Assembly (NCBI RefSeq): GCF_014858725.1
Contig: NZ_AQGV01000014.1
Span: forward strand, 305,408 to 369,407
DNA from: Pseudoalteromonas aurantia 208
GTDB lineage: Bacteria; Pseudomonadota; Gammaproteobacteria; Enterobacterales; Alteromonadaceae
Reading direction: 5' to 3'
Length of the DNA stretch: 64,000 nt
Shown here: one piece after another, positions 7,744 to 17,429 of the stretch
How the letters are laid out: every line of letters starts with the position of its first letter
Numbering within the stretch: the stretch's first letter is position 1
Position numbers and translations under genes: made by a program
Notes under the pieces: generated by a model
Databases searched by the model: none
What the model was told of the DNA's origin: nothing
The model's input: only the letters and a program-made list of their open reading frames with translations

Positions 7744-7914
7744 TGTTCAAAGCAATATAATTATGAGTAATCTGTTTATTCTATCGAATGGTACAGTGAA
7801 CACAACTTTTTATTACAAAGTTGTTAGTGTATTCGTAACAATAATAATTTTTTAAACTCTGAAAATTGAAGGGAATAAAATATATTTATCTATATATGTA
7901 TAATAATTGTAAAC

Positions 7915-7946
7915 AAAAAGCCCACACCAAAAGATGTGGGCTTTTT
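7915..7946 (-). terminator. Intrinsic terminator of the atp operon
   Basis: AAAAAGCCCACA (7915-7926) pairs with TGTGGGCTTTTT (7935-7946) around an 8-base loop, 20 bases past the atpC stop. T runs on both strands make it potentially bidirectional. Confidence 0.92.
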
Positions 7947-7965
7947 AAACCAGATAGGTTTGTAC

Positions 7966-8382
7966 TTATTTACGCAATTGACGGATAACGCGTAGCTGAG
8001 CAATCGCTTCAGCCAGTTGTGCCGCGGCAGCTTGGTGGTCAAGCTCTGAAGCTGCCCCTGATGCCATTTGAGTTTGCGCTTCACGCTTAGCTTCTTCAGC
8101 GGCTTGCTCATCTAGGTCTTCACCACGAATAGCAACGTCAGCAAGGACGGTTACTGTCTGTGGTTGAACTTCTAATGTGCCGCCAGCAACGTAGATGATC
8201 TCTTCGCTGCTGTCTGCTTTAACTAAACGTACCATACCAGGTTTTAGGCCAGTCAGGAGTGGGGCGTGACCTGGGTGAATACCCAACTCACCTTCACTAC
8301 CTGTCACTTGAATTGTAGCGACGCTACCAGAGAATACACTCTGCTCTGCACTTACTACGTCAAGTTGTACTGTCATTGCCAT
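7966..8382 (-). CDS. atpC: F1 ATP synthase epsilon subunit
   Basis: Central-stalk subunit that inhibits ATP hydrolysis and couples gamma to the c-ring. At 138 aa it has the usual N-terminal beta-sandwich (QLDVVSAEQSVFSG, GELGIHPGHAPLLTGLKPG) and the two-helix C-terminal domain rich in Ala/Glu. GGGGG sits 5 bases before the ATG at 8382. Last gene of the atp operon, followed by a strong terminator. Confidence 0.97.
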   Translation of the reverse strand: MAMTVQLDVVSAEQSVFSGSVATIQVTGSEGELGIHPGHAPLLTGLKPGMVRLVKADSSEEIIYVAGGTLEVQPQTVTVLADVAIRGEDLDEQAAEEAKREAQTQMASGAASELDHQAAAAQLAEAIAQLRVIRQLRK

Positions 8383-8396
8383 AATAACCCCCTAAA

Positions 8397-9782
8397 TTAC
8401 ATGTTTTTTGCTTTATCAACTGCTTCGTCGATAGAACCAACCATGTAGAAAGCTTGCTCTGGCAGATCATCATACTCACCGTTTAAGATGCCGTTGAAGC
8501 CTGCGATAGTGTCTTTCAGTGAAACGTATTTACCTGACGCGCCTGTGAATACTTCAGCAACGAAGAACGGCTGAGATAGGAAACGTTGGATTTTACGTGC
8601 ACGAGATACAACTTGCTTATCTTCGTCAGAAAGCTCGTCCATACCTAGGATTGCAATGATGTCTTTAAGCTCTTTGTAACGCTGAAGAACTGTCTGAACG
8701 CCACGTGCAGTATCATAGTGCTCTTGACCAATTACTTGTGGGTCAAGCTGACGAGATGATGAATCTAGTGGATCTACCGCTGGGTAAATACCAAGAGACG
8801 CGATATCACGTGAAAGTACAACTGTTGCGTCTAAGTGAGCAAAGGTTGTAGCAGGAGATGGATCCGTCAAGTCATCCGCAGGTACGTATACCGCTTGGAT
8901 TGATGTGATTGAACCAGCTTTAGTCGACGCAATACGCTCCTGAAGTACACCCATTTCTTCAGCAAGTGTAGGCTGGTAACCTACCGCTGATGGCATACGA
9001 CCTAGAAGTGCTGATACTTCAGTACCTGCAAGTGTATAACGGTAGATGTTATCTACGAAGAAAAGTACGTCACGACCTTCGTCACGGAACTTCTCTGCCA
9101 TAGTAAGACCTGTCAGTGCAACACGTAAACGGTTACCTGGAGGCTCGTTCATCTGACCGTAAACAAGCGATACTTTATCAAGTACGTTTGAATCGTTCAT
9201 TTCATGATAGAAATCGTTACCCTCACGAGTACGCTCACCAACACCTGCGAATACAGAATAACCACTGTGCTCGATTGCGATGTTACGGATAAGTTCCATC
9301 ATATTTACGGTTTTACCTACACCGGCACCACCGAATAGTCCAACTTTACCACCTTTAGCGAACGGACATACAAGGTCAATTACCTTGATACCAGTTTCTA
9401 GTAGTTCGATTGAACTTGATTGCTCTTCATATGAAGGGGCTGCACGGTGAATTGACATACGCTCGTCTTCACCAATTGGACCTGCTTCATCGATTGGCTG
9501 ACCCAATACGTCCATGATACGACCAAGGGTCTTTGTACCTACTGGAACTTTAATTGGCTCGCCTGTACCTTCTACTGCAGTGCTACGACGTAAACCGTCA
9601 GTAGTACCTAGTGCGATTGCACGAACTACGCCGCCACCTAGTTGTTGTTGAACTTCTAGAGTCAAACCAACTAAGTCGCCTTCTGTAATTTTTACTGCTT
9701 CATATACAGCTGGCACGCTATCTTGTGGGAACTCGATGTCCACAACGGCGCCGATAATTTGGACGACCTTACCTAAACTCAT
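8397..9782 (-). CDS. atpD: F1 ATP synthase beta subunit
   Basis: Catalytic subunit of F1. Walker A GGAGVGKT near residues 150-157, the catalytic-region GERTREGNDFYHEM, Walker B DVLFFVDNIYRYT and the signature PAVDPLDSSSR are all present. Length 461 aa is normal. Only 14 bases separate it from atpC. Confidence 0.99.
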   Translation of the reverse strand: MSLGKVVQIIGAVVDIEFPQDSVPAVYEAVKITEGDLVGLTLEVQQQLGGGVVRAIALGTTDGLRRSTAVEGTGEPIKVPVGTKTLGRIMDVLGQPIDEAGPIGEDERMSIHRAAPSYEEQSSSIELLETGIKVIDLVCPFAKGGKVGLFGGAGVGKTVNMMELIRNIAIEHSGYSVFAGVGERTREGNDFYHEMNDSNVLDKVSLVYGQMNEPPGNRLRVALTGLTMAEKFRDEGRDVLFFVDNIYRYTLAGTEVSALLGRMPSAVGYQPTLAEEMGVLQERIASTKAGSITSIQAVYVPADDLTDPSPATTFAHLDATVVLSRDIASLGIYPAVDPLDSSSRQLDPQVIGQEHYDTARGVQTVLQRYKELKDIIAILGMDELSDEDKQVVSRARKIQRFLSQPFFVAEVFTGASGKYVSLKDTIAGFNGILNGEYDDLPEQAFYMVGSIDEAVDKAKNM

Positions 9783-9814
9783 GTCTATTCCTCTCGTTAA
9801 ACTTTGCCGAAGCG

Positions 9815-10675
9815 TTATACCGCAGCCGAACCACTAACAATCTCACTGATCTCTTGTGTGATTGCAGCTTGACGTGCTTTGTTATAAATCAGTTGCAGCT
9901 CATCAATTAGGTCACCAGCATTATCTGTTGCGGCTTTCATCGCAACCATACGGGCAGCCTGTTCAGAGGCAGCATTCTCAACTACACCTTGGTACACTTG
10001 TGATTCAATGAAGCGTACTAACAGAGTCTCTAAAATAGCCTCTGGGTTTGGCTCGTACAAGTAGTCCCAAGCGTGAGCTGATACTTCTTCTTCAGCTTTT
10101 GGCAAAGGTAATAACTGATCGATTACTGGCTCTTGCTTCATGGTATTTACAAAGTTGTTGTATACCACGAATAAACGGTCAATTTTTCCTTCAGCGAATG
10201 CATCAAGCATTACTTTAACAGGACCAATTACGTCCTGAATTGAAGGTGCATCTCCAAGACCCGCTTTTTTAGCGAGTAGTTGACCACCGAAGCGTTGGAA
10301 GAAACCAGCAGCTTTACCGCCTAGCGTTGCATATTCTGCATCAACGCCTTTTTCTTTCCAAGCTTGTACGTCTTGTGTCACTTTTTTGAACTCATTCGTG
10401 TTCAAACCGCCACACAGACCACGGTCTGTAGAGATAACAATATAACCAACTCGCTTCACATCACGTTCTTCTAAGAACGGATGATGGAAGTCAAGATTAG
10501 CTTGAGCAACACGACCGATCACTTTGCGTAAGTTCTCAGCATATGGACGGCTTGACGCCACACGGTCTTGCGCACGCTTCATTTTAGAAGCGGCAACCAT
10601 TTCCATTGCGCTGGTGATCTTCTGAGTATTTTTAATACTCCCGATCTTGCTTTTAATCTCTTTTCCGCTGGCCAT
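9815..10675 (-). CDS. atpG: F1 ATP synthase gamma subunit
   Basis: Rotating central shaft of F1. 286 aa; the N-terminal helix (KEIKSKIGSIKNTQKITSAM) and the C-terminal helix ending NKARQAAITQEISEIVSGSAA are the conserved coiled-coil ends. STDRGLCGGLN is the conserved central motif. In operon order between atpA and atpD. Confidence 0.98.
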   Translation of the reverse strand: MASGKEIKSKIGSIKNTQKITSAMEMVAASKMKRAQDRVASSRPYAENLRKVIGRVAQANLDFHHPFLEERDVKRVGYIVISTDRGLCGGLNTNEFKKVTQDVQAWKEKGVDAEYATLGGKAAGFFQRFGGQLLAKKAGLGDAPSIQDVIGPVKVMLDAFAEGKIDRLFVVYNNFVNTMKQEPVIDQLLPLPKAEEEVSAHAWDYLYEPNPEAILETLLVRFIESQVYQGVVENAASEQAARMVAMKAATDNAGDLIDELQLIYNKARQAAITQEISEIVSGSAAV

Positions 10676-10733
10676 GACTCTCTCTCCGAATCAAGGTGAG
10701 TGTTAGCGATAACACCCACCATGCATAACTAAA

Positions 10734-12275
10734 TTACCAAGTTTGCGTTGACTTGAACTTCTCAAGAAGTTCTTTCAACTGCGCTTCGATCTCGGCGTTG
10801 TAGTTACCTGTTTCATTGATTTGAGCCATTAGCTCTGCGTATGTGCTGTTTGCAAAACCAATTAGGCCTTCTTCGAAGTCACCGATTTTCGCGATTTCGA
10901 TGTCTTGTAGGAAGCCTTTCTCAGCTGCAAATAGAGACAGAGACATTTCAGCAACAGACATTGGTGCGTATTGTTTCTGCTTCATTAGCTCAGTTACGCG
11001 CTCACCATGCTCAAGTTGAGCACGAGTTGCATCGTCAAGATCAGAAGCGAACTGAGAGAACGCTGCTAGTTCACGATATTGAGCTAGCGCTAGACGGATA
11101 CCACCACCTAGTTTCTTAACGATTTTCGTTTGCGCAGCACCACCAACACGAGATACCGAGATACCAGCATTTACTGCTGGACGGATACCTGCGTTGAATA
11201 AGTCAGTTTCTAGGAAGATCTGACCATCGGTGATTGAGATAACGTTAGTAGGTACGAATGCAGAAACATCACCACCTTGAGTTTCAATGATAGGCAATGC
11301 TGTCAATGAACCTGTTTTACCTTTCACTTCACCGTTAGTGAACTTCTCTACGTAATCAGCGTTTACACGCGATGCACGCTCTAGAAGACGCGAGTGAAGA
11401 TAGAATACGTCACCTGGGTATGCTTCACGACCTGGTGGACGCTTCAATAGCAATGAGATCTGACGGTAAGCAACAGCTTGCTTAGACAGATCATCATATA
11501 CGATTAGTGCATCTTCACCGCGGTCACGGAAGTATTCACCCATAGTACAACCAGCAAATGGCGCTAGGAATTGTAGCGCTGCTGATTCTGAAGCTGATGC
11601 AACAACAACGATTGTGTTTTCAAGTGCACCATGTTCTTCAAGTTTACGTACTACGTTTGCAATCGTAGATGCTTTTTGACCAACCGCTACGTACACACAC
11701 TTAACGCCTGTGCCTTTTTGGTTGATGATTGCATCGATTGCTAGTGCAGTTTTACCAGTCTGACGGTCACCGATAACCAGCTCACGCTGACCACGACCAA
11801 CTGGGATCATTGCATCGATAGACTTATAACCAGTTTGTACTGGTTCGTCTACTGATTGACGCTCGATTACGCCTGGTGCAATTTTCTCAACTGGTTCAAA
11901 ACCGTCGTTATCTAGTGCGCCTTTACCATCGATAGGCTGACCAAGTGTGTTTACAACACGACCAAGTAGACCACGACCAACAGGTACTTCTAGGATACGA
12001 CCAGTAGATTGTACTTTTACGCCTTCTTTAAGGTCGGCGTAAGGACCCATTACTACTGCACCTACTGAGTCACGCTCAAGGTTTAGTGCGATAGCATAAC
12101 GGTTGCCAGGAAGCTCGATCATCTCACCTTGCATACAGTCAGCTAGACCGTGGATGCGGATGATACCATCTGTAACAGATACAATTGTACCTTCGTTACG
12201 TGCTTCACTTACAACTTCAAACTGCTCAATACGTTGTTTGATCAGCGCAGAAATTTCTGTGGAATTAAGTTGCAT
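10734..12275 (-). CDS. atpA: F1 ATP synthase alpha subunit
   Basis: Non-catalytic nucleotide-binding subunit of F1. P-loop GDRQTGKTA near residues 169-177; PAVNAGISVSRVGGAAQ signature. I prefer the ATG at 12275 (MQLNSTEIS, 513 aa, the length known for E. coli), because GGGAAA is then at a workable distance; an ATG at 12281 would add Met-Ser with almost no spacing. Confidence 0.98.
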   Translation of the reverse strand: MQLNSTEISALIKQRIEQFEVVSEARNEGTIVSVTDGIIRIHGLADCMQGEMIELPGNRYAIALNLERDSVGAVVMGPYADLKEGVKVQSTGRILEVPVGRGLLGRVVNTLGQPIDGKGALDNDGFEPVEKIAPGVIERQSVDEPVQTGYKSIDAMIPVGRGQRELVIGDRQTGKTALAIDAIINQKGTGVKCVYVAVGQKASTIANVVRKLEEHGALENTIVVVASASESAALQFLAPFAGCTMGEYFRDRGEDALIVYDDLSKQAVAYRQISLLLKRPPGREAYPGDVFYLHSRLLERASRVNADYVEKFTNGEVKGKTGSLTALPIIETQGGDVSAFVPTNVISITDGQIFLETDLFNAGIRPAVNAGISVSRVGGAAQTKIVKKLGGGIRLALAQYRELAAFSQFASDLDDATRAQLEHGERVTELMKQKQYAPMSVAEMSLSLFAAEKGFLQDIEIAKIGDFEEGLIGFANSTYAELMAQINETGNYNAEIEAQLKELLEKFKSTQTW

Positions 12276-12289
12276 GCTCATTTTCCCAA

Positions 12290-12823
12290 TTACGATTGTA
12301 GCGAGGCCGCTAGGCGGTCAAGTTTGCCACGGACAGTTCCGTCAATAACGGTGTCACCAGCTTTGATCACAAGGCCGCTAACTACGGCTTCGTCGATGCT
12401 ACAATTCAGCTTAACTTTGCGTGCGAAACGTTTTTCAAGTGCCGCGACCAATTTGTCTTGCTGTTCACCAGCAAGTTCAGTTGCAGAAATCACGTCAACG
12501 TCGATTTCTTTGTCATACTCTGCTTTAAATTCAGCAAAAATATCAGCAACTGCTGGAATGGCGGCTAAACGCTCATTTTCGGCCATCAGCTTGATAAGAT
12601 TCTGACCCTGTTCGTTGAGTTGCTCAGAACATACTTTCAGTAATACATCAGTTTGTTCTGCAGCAGTTGGCATGCTTGCAAGCAAAGAAGCCACTTGCTC
12701 ATCGCTGGCCACTTGGCCAGCGAAGAACAACATGTCATTCCAAGCGTCAACATTGCCTTTTTCAACAGCAAGTTCAAAAGCCGCTTTAGCGTATGGGCGA
12801 GCGATAGTAGTCAATTCAGACAT
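12290..12823 (-). CDS. atpH: F1 ATP synthase delta subunit
   Basis: Peripheral-stalk subunit joining the b dimer to the top of F1. 177 aa from the ATG at 12823 (MSELTTIARPYAKAAFELA). This start is chosen over the ATG at 12829 because GGAGGG sits 7 bases before it but only 1 base before the upstream ATG; the resulting length equals the E. coli protein. Confidence 0.97.
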   Translation of the reverse strand: MSELTTIARPYAKAAFELAVEKGNVDAWNDMLFFAGQVASDEQVASLLASMPTAAEQTDVLLKVCSEQLNEQGQNLIKLMAENERLAAIPAVADIFAEFKAEYDKEIDVDVISATELAGEQQDKLVAALEKRFARKVKLNCSIDEAVVSGLVIKAGDTVIDGTVRGKLDRLAASLQS

Positions 12824-12837
12824 GCTCATACCCTCCG

Positions 12838-13308
12838 TTACAGCTCAGCGACAAGTTTTTCAACGATGTCACTGTGTGCGGCTTGATTGATTTCACGCTC
12901 TAAAATCTTCTCAGCGCCAACCACTGCCAGAGTAGCAACTTGCTTACGCAGGTCCTCTGTCACACGGCTACGCTCTGATTCAACTTCAGAGTGTCCTTGA
13001 GCAATAATTTTCTCACGCTCTTGCTGACCACGAGTAGTCTCCTCGTCAACAATTAACGCTGCACGCTTTTTAGCTTGATCAATGATATCAGCCGCTTGAG
13101 TTTTTGCTTCTGTCAACTGCTCTGCAGCCTCTAGACGCACACGTTCAAGTTCTTTTTCGGCTTTATCAGAGGCAGCTAAACCATCTTCGATTTTTTTCTG
13201 GCGAGCTTCAATTGCACCATTTAGTGGTGGCCATACGAACTTCATACAAAATAATACGAAGACCGTAAACGCAATTAATTCACCGATAAGAGTGGCGTTT
13301 AAGTTCAC
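12838..13308 (-). CDS. atpF: Fo ATP synthase b subunit
   Basis: Peripheral-stalk subunit: one N-terminal membrane helix (MNLNATLIGELIAFTVFVLF) and a long charged coiled coil that dimerises and contacts delta. 156 aa, the usual length. Between atpE and atpH. Confidence 0.98.
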   Translation of the reverse strand: MNLNATLIGELIAFTVFVLFCMKFVWPPLNGAIEARQKKIEDGLAASDKAEKELERVRLEAAEQLTEAKTQAADIIDQAKKRAALIVDEETTRGQQEREKIIAQGHSEVESERSRVTEDLRKQVATLAVVGAEKILEREINQAAHSDIVEKLVAEL

Positions 13309-13347
13309 AACCGCTCCTCCTTAAATAGTAAGCTGTTCAAAGTTAAA

Positions 13348-13581
13348 TTAAAGTACGAACAACAATACCATCGCGATACCAACACCGATCATTGCAACAG
13401 CATCGATTAGACCAGCTAGGATGAACATCTTAACCTGTAGTGAAGGCGCAAGTTCAGGCTGACGAGCACATGCTTCAAGGAATTTACCACCCATGTTACC
13501 GAAGCCGATCGCTGTACCGATAGCACCGAAGCCGATAAGTAAAGCAACTGCGATGTACTTAAGACCTAATACTAGTTCCAT
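13348..13581 (-). CDS. atpE: Fo ATP synthase c subunit (ring proteolipid)
   Basis: Two membrane helices joined by the polar loop ARQPELAP; the ion-carrying acid is Asp60 in GLIDAVAMIGVG. The absence of the Na+-type Gln/Glu-Ser signature points to proton coupling. Start at the ATG at 13581 (77 aa): GGAG lies six bases upstream. The longer frame begins at a TTG inside that ribosome-binding site, so I reject it. Confidence 0.97.
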   Translation of the reverse strand: MELVLGLKYIAVALLIGFGAIGTAIGFGNMGGKFLEACARQPELAPSLQVKMFILAGLIDAVAMIGVGIAMVLLFVL

Positions 13582-13633
13582 TTTTTTCTCCAAAGTTTCA
13601 ATTGTAAATTAAAGTTAAAATATAAAATAAAAA

Positions 13634-14491
13634 TTAATGATTATCTGAGCTTGCCATGCTTAGGTATACGATTGTAAGCATCATGAATACAAATGCTTGC
13701 AGAACGATTACCAAGATGTGGAATACAGCCCAAATAAAGTGCAACGGTAGTTGCATTAAACCAACTGCGCCGATCAAGATGAAAATCAACTCACCAGCGT
13801 ATAAGTTACCAAACAAACGAAGCGCCAACGAGAACGGCTTAGCAACCAGTGCTATCGTCTCTAGTAGCAAGTTAAACGGGATCAAAAGTACTTGAACCAG
13901 TTTGTTATCTGAACTGAACGGGTGCAACGTAAGCTCTTTAATAAAGCCACCGATGCCTTTGATTTTAATTGAGTACCCGATCATCAATAAGAACACACCA
14001 ATTGCAAGCGCTGCGGTCAAGTTGATATCAGTGGTTGGTACAATCTTCATGTACACATCGTGAGAATCCATACCAAATGCGGTTTCACCAACAACACCAG
14101 CAAATGCAGGTAAGAAATCTACAGGTATTAAATCCATTAGGTTCATTAAGAACACCCAAACAAAAATTGTTAGAGCTAATGGAGCTATCAGCTTGCTACT
14201 ACCATGATAGGTGTCACGTACGTTGTCACCAACGAACTCCACGATCATTTCAATGAAACACTGAAATTTACCCGGTACACCTGTGGTAGATTTAGTAGCG
14301 GCACTACGGAAGATCCATAAAAATATCAGACCTAACCCGATTGACCATGCGAGGGTATCTACGTGCCATGTCCAGAAACCACTGTCCGCGCATGCTTTAT
14401 TGAAGGCAAGACCGGCGTCGGTCGAACACATCTTGGCATTGGTCAAGTGATGCTGAATATGGCTTGATAGAGTAACTTCTTCTGCAGCCAT
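13634..14491 (-). CDS. atpB: Fo ATP synthase a subunit
   Basis: Membrane stator forming the two half-channels beside the c-ring. Multi-spanning; the essential Arg lies in SLALRLFGNLYAGELI, and the last helices (AVFHILVIVLQAFVFMML) are typical. 285 aa. The N-terminal region of about 50 residues is polar and contains two Cys, as in marine relatives. Confidence 0.97.
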   Translation of the reverse strand: MAAEEVTLSSHIQHHLTNAKMCSTDAGLAFNKACADSGFWTWHVDTLAWSIGLGLIFLWIFRSAATKSTTGVPGKFQCFIEMIVEFVGDNVRDTYHGSSKLIAPLALTIFVWVFLMNLMDLIPVDFLPAFAGVVGETAFGMDSHDVYMKIVPTTDINLTAALAIGVFLLMIGYSIKIKGIGGFIKELTLHPFSSDNKLVQVLLIPFNLLLETIALVAKPFSLALRLFGNLYAGELIFILIGAVGLMQLPLHFIWAVFHILVIVLQAFVFMMLTIVYLSMASSDNH

Positions 14492-14506
14492 GTTTTATCC
14501 CAAAAG

Positions 14507-14887
14507 TTAATGATTAAAAAAAATCGGTGCCAACCATTGTGTGAACATCACCAGTATATAACAGCAAAAAAATGGCAATGCCATGACTGAAAAATACTTA
14601 AATACCAGTGCGAACAAACACACAGTCAGCAAAAACTTTAATCCATTGCCTCGTTTTATCGAGTCAAATACTTGCTCTGCTTTACTCGCGCCCATATATC
14701 TAAAGGCGTATAAAGCGAACACTAAGCTAGGAAGTACTGAAACTAGGCCACCAGCTATTGCAGATGCCCCCGCATGCACTCCCCAAGCGATTAAAACTAT
14801 TACTGCAGCGACGATTGCTACGATACCCTGAAGTAATACGCCTTTTAATGCGGCTCGTCTATACGGGCCAGCTAACGAATGAGTCAC
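14507..14887 (-). CDS. atpI: ATP synthase assembly protein I
   Basis: Small four-helix membrane protein that helps assemble the c-ring. 126 aa, GTG start at 14887 with AAAGG about ten bases upstream. First gene of the atp operon; poorly conserved in sequence, so the call rests on hydrophobic pattern and position. Confidence 0.9.
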   Translation of the reverse strand: MTHSLAGPYRRAALKGVLLQGIVAIVAAVIVLIAWGVHAGASAIAGGLVSVLPSLVFALYAFRYMGASKAEQVFDSIKRGNGLKFLLTVCLFALVFKYFSVMALPFFCCYILVMFTQWLAPIFFNH

Positions 14888-14940
14888 TTTTTATTAACCT
14901 TTATGACCTTAAACTTAATCAGGGTATGAAAACTGGCGAA

Positions 14941-14968
14941 ATTATACTTATTTTTGGTGATTTTGCAA
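14941..14968 (-). promoter_or_regulatory. Promoter of the atp operon
   Basis: Minus strand TTGCAA (14963-14968), 16-bp spacer, TATAAT (14941-14946). It lies 54 bases before the atpI start and in the gap after parB. Confidence 0.7.
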
Positions 14969-15022
14969 CTTGAAGAGACGAATAGTGGCGCTTTTTCAGC
15001 ACCACCATTGTTTATTTATTGG

Positions 15023-15976
15023 TCATTCAGGCGGTTGTTGCATGTCTGGATGAATGCGGCCCAAAATGCCATCGAGTTCATCTAAGCTAGTATAAGAAAT
15101 CACCAACTTGCCTTTACCTCGATTATTATAATTAATTTCCACTTTAGCACCTAGATTTTCGCCTAATTGTTGTTCTAACAATTTGACATCTGGGTCCTTT
15201 TCCTTTGTTTCTTTTTTATCCACTGGGGTTAAAATACTACGTACCAGTTTCTCTGTTTCACGGACTGTCAGGGCTTTTGCAACAGCGGTACGGGCAACCT
15301 CAGATTGCGCTTCTCCAGAGAGTGCCAATAAGCACCGAGCATGACCCATTTCGATGTCACCATGTTCCAACAAAATTTTAACATCATCATTGAGATTATT
15401 GAGACGTAGTAGATTTGTCACTGTGGTACGTGATTTACCAACCGCTTCAGCCACTTGTTGATGCGTTAATTCAAACTCTGTAAGCAAGCGATGCAATGCG
15501 ACCGCTTCTTCCATCGCGTTGAGATCTTCACGCTGAATATTCTCTATTAATGCGATAGCAACCGCAGCCTCATCAGCCACCTGTTTCAAAATACAAGGCA
15601 CAACATTTAATTGTGCTAATTGCGCAGCTCGCCAACGTCGTTCACCAGCAATAATTTCATAATCCGTATCACTGATATGGCGCACAACAATAGGCTGTAA
15701 TATGCCTTGTGAGCGAATTGAACCAGCCAGTTCTTCAAGCGCTTGTTCCGACATGTCTTTACGAGGTTGATATTTTCCTGGCCTTAAATATTCAATCGGC
15801 AACCGTTGCAGCTCACCATCAGTATGTTCAATTTTACTGTCAATGTGCTTTTCGGTAACATCGCTTTTTACTTCTTCCACGGTATCAATGGCAACTGGCT
15901 CAGATGAAGGAGCCGGTTTTGCAGAGCTCAATAAAGCGTCCAAACCTCGGCCTAAACCACGTTTTTTAACCGACAT
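15023..15976 (-). CDS. parB: Chromosome partitioning protein ParB
   Basis: CTP-dependent clamp that loads at parS and spreads to organise the origin. 317 aa: N-terminal ParA-stimulating tail (KKRGLGRGLDALLSS), the GERRWRAAQ and ENIQREDLNAMEEA motifs of the ParB/Srx domain, a helix-turn-helix (LTHQQVAEAVGKSRTTVTNLLRL, in two pieces here: LTHQQVAEAVGKSR then TTVTNLLRL), and a C-terminal dimerisation domain. Two matching parS sites lie in recF in this window. AGAGGA precedes the ATG. Confidence 0.98.
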   Translation of the reverse strand: MSVKKRGLGRGLDALLSSAKPAPSSEPVAIDTVEEVKSDVTEKHIDSKIEHTDGELQRLPIEYLRPGKYQPRKDMSEQALEELAGSIRSQGILQPIVVRHISDTDYEIIAGERRWRAAQLAQLNVVPCILKQVADEAAVAIALIENIQREDLNAMEEAVALHRLLTEFELTHQQVAEAVGKSRTTVTNLLRLNNLNDDVKILLEHGDIEMGHARCLLALSGEAQSEVARTAVAKALTVRETEKLVRSILTPVDKKETKEKDPDVKLLEQQLGENLGAKVEINYNNRGKGKLVISYTSLDELDGILGRIHPDMQQPPE

Positions 15977-15991
15977 GTTATTATTATCCTC

Positions 15992-16777
15992 TTAGGCAAC
16001 CGCAGCAGATTGCTTTTCTTTTCGACGCAACATTTCCCCAGCTAACGCCAAATACGCTTTTGCACCACTTGATGCCCTATCGTAGTACATTGCTGGTGCA
16101 CCAAAACTCGGCGCTTCGGCTAATCGTACATTACGTGGGATCACAGTACGATATACTTTTTCACCAAAATGCTGTTTTAATTGTTCAGAAACATCATTGG
16201 CTAAACGATTACGTGGATCATACATGGTACGTAAAATCCCCTCAATCTGTAAATTTGGATTTACTAATTTAGCTAATTGGGTAATGGTATCCATCAAGGC
16301 AGTTAATCCTTCCAATGCATAATATTCACACTGCATCGGCACAAGAATTGAATCTGCGGCGGCCATCGCATTCACCGTCAACATATTCAATGAGGGTGGA
16401 CAGTCAATAAATATAAACTCATATTGATCTTGGATGGACTCCAGTGCATTTCTTAAACGCACCTCACGCGCAAATAATTCCATCAATTTAACTTCAGCAG
16501 CCGTAACATCCCCATTTGCTGCAATTAAGTGATATTCTCCTGATGTTTCTGTACTGATCACTTCAGAAATAGCTAATTCTTCAATTAACAAATCATAAAT
16601 TGTGGGTACATCACTATATTTATCAACGCCACTTCCCATTGTCGCATTCCCTTGAGGGTCTAAGTCAATAAGTAGGACTTTACGTTTGGTCGCAGCCATC
16701 GATGCGGCTAAATTTACAGCCGTGGTGGTTTTGCCAACGCCACCCTTTTGGTTTGCAATTGCAATAACTTTTGCCAC
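15992..16777 (-). CDS. parA: Chromosome partitioning ATPase ParA
   Basis: Walker-type ATPase that forms a nucleoid-bound gradient and pulls ParB-parS complexes. Deviant Walker A KGGVGKTTTAVNLA at residues 11-24; Walker B FIFIDCPPSLN. 261 aa. GTG start at 16777 with GAGGA close upstream. Operon rsmG-parA-parB with 15-16-base gaps. Confidence 0.98.
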   Translation of the reverse strand: MAKVIAIANQKGGVGKTTTAVNLAASMAATKRKVLLIDLDPQGNATMGSGVDKYSDVPTIYDLLIEELAISEVISTETSGEYHLIAANGDVTAAEVKLMELFAREVRLRNALESIQDQYEFIFIDCPPSLNMLTVNAMAAADSILVPMQCEYYALEGLTALMDTITQLAKLVNPNLQIEGILRTMYDPRNRLANDVSEQLKQHFGEKVYRTVIPRNVRLAEAPSFGAPAMYYDRASSGAKAYLALAGEMLRRKEKQSAAVA

Positions 16778-16793
16778 AGTGTCCTCAAAAAGC

Positions 16794-17414
16794 TCAATCT
16801 TTAGAAAGAATAATTAAATGCCGCTCAGCATCCAGTTCTGGAACTTCTAAGCTAATCTTTTGCTCAAAGTGCACACCCGTCGGCAAGTTTTCTAACTCTT
16901 GCTCAGGAAATTGACCTTTTAGCGCAATAAAGCGACCTGAATTATCAATTAAATGCTCACACCATTGCACCATATCTTGTAAAGATGCGAAAGCACGGCT
17001 CAGCACACCATCTAATTTAACATCTGGTTGATAATCTTCAACACGAGACTGCACTGGCATGACATTATCTAAGCCAAGCGCATGTTTTACTTGCATTAAA
17101 AAACGCACTCGTTTACCAAGGCTATCAAGTAATACAAATTGTGTTTCTGGTAATGCAATAGCTAATACGATACCCGGTAATCCAGGACCCGTACCCACAT
17201 CAATATAATGCTTACCCGATAGGTGAGGTGCAACCATCAAAGAGTCCATGATGTGTTTAACCACCATTTCGTTCGGGTTACGTATAGAAGTTAAGTTGTA
17301 AGCTTTATTCCATTTGTCTAATAATTCAACATACTGCACAAGTTGCTGTTGTTGGCGTTCAGTTAGCACAATATCCGTTTGCGCTAATAAAGAAGATAGT
17401 TGTTGATGTAACAC
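16794..17414 (-). CDS. rsmG: 16S rRNA (guanine527-N7)-methyltransferase
   Basis: SAM-dependent enzyme methylating G527 of 16S rRNA. 206 aa; SAM-binding YIDVGTGPGLPGIVLAI and the RNP-like SRAFASLQDMVQW are conserved. GTG start at 17414 with GGGAT upstream. Directly after mnmG, the usual gidAB arrangement. Confidence 0.97.
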   Translation of the reverse strand: MLHQQLSSLLAQTDIVLTERQQQQLVQYVELLDKWNKAYNLTSIRNPNEMVVKHIMDSLMVAPHLSGKHYIDVGTGPGLPGIVLAIALPETQFVLLDSLGKRVRFLMQVKHALGLDNVMPVQSRVEDYQPDVKLDGVLSRAFASLQDMVQWCEHLIDNSGRFIALKGQFPEQELENLPTGVHFEQKISLEVPELDAERHLIILSKD

Positions 17415-17429
17415 GAGATCCCATTGCCG

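Noticed and set aside
8764..8790. CACGTG-containing stretch in atpD as a third parS site
   Set aside because: The flanks of TCACGTGA do not match parS at several positions.
12150..12605. 151-codon plus-strand ORF across the atpA/atpH junction
   Set aside because: Antisense shadow of two certain ATP synthase genes.
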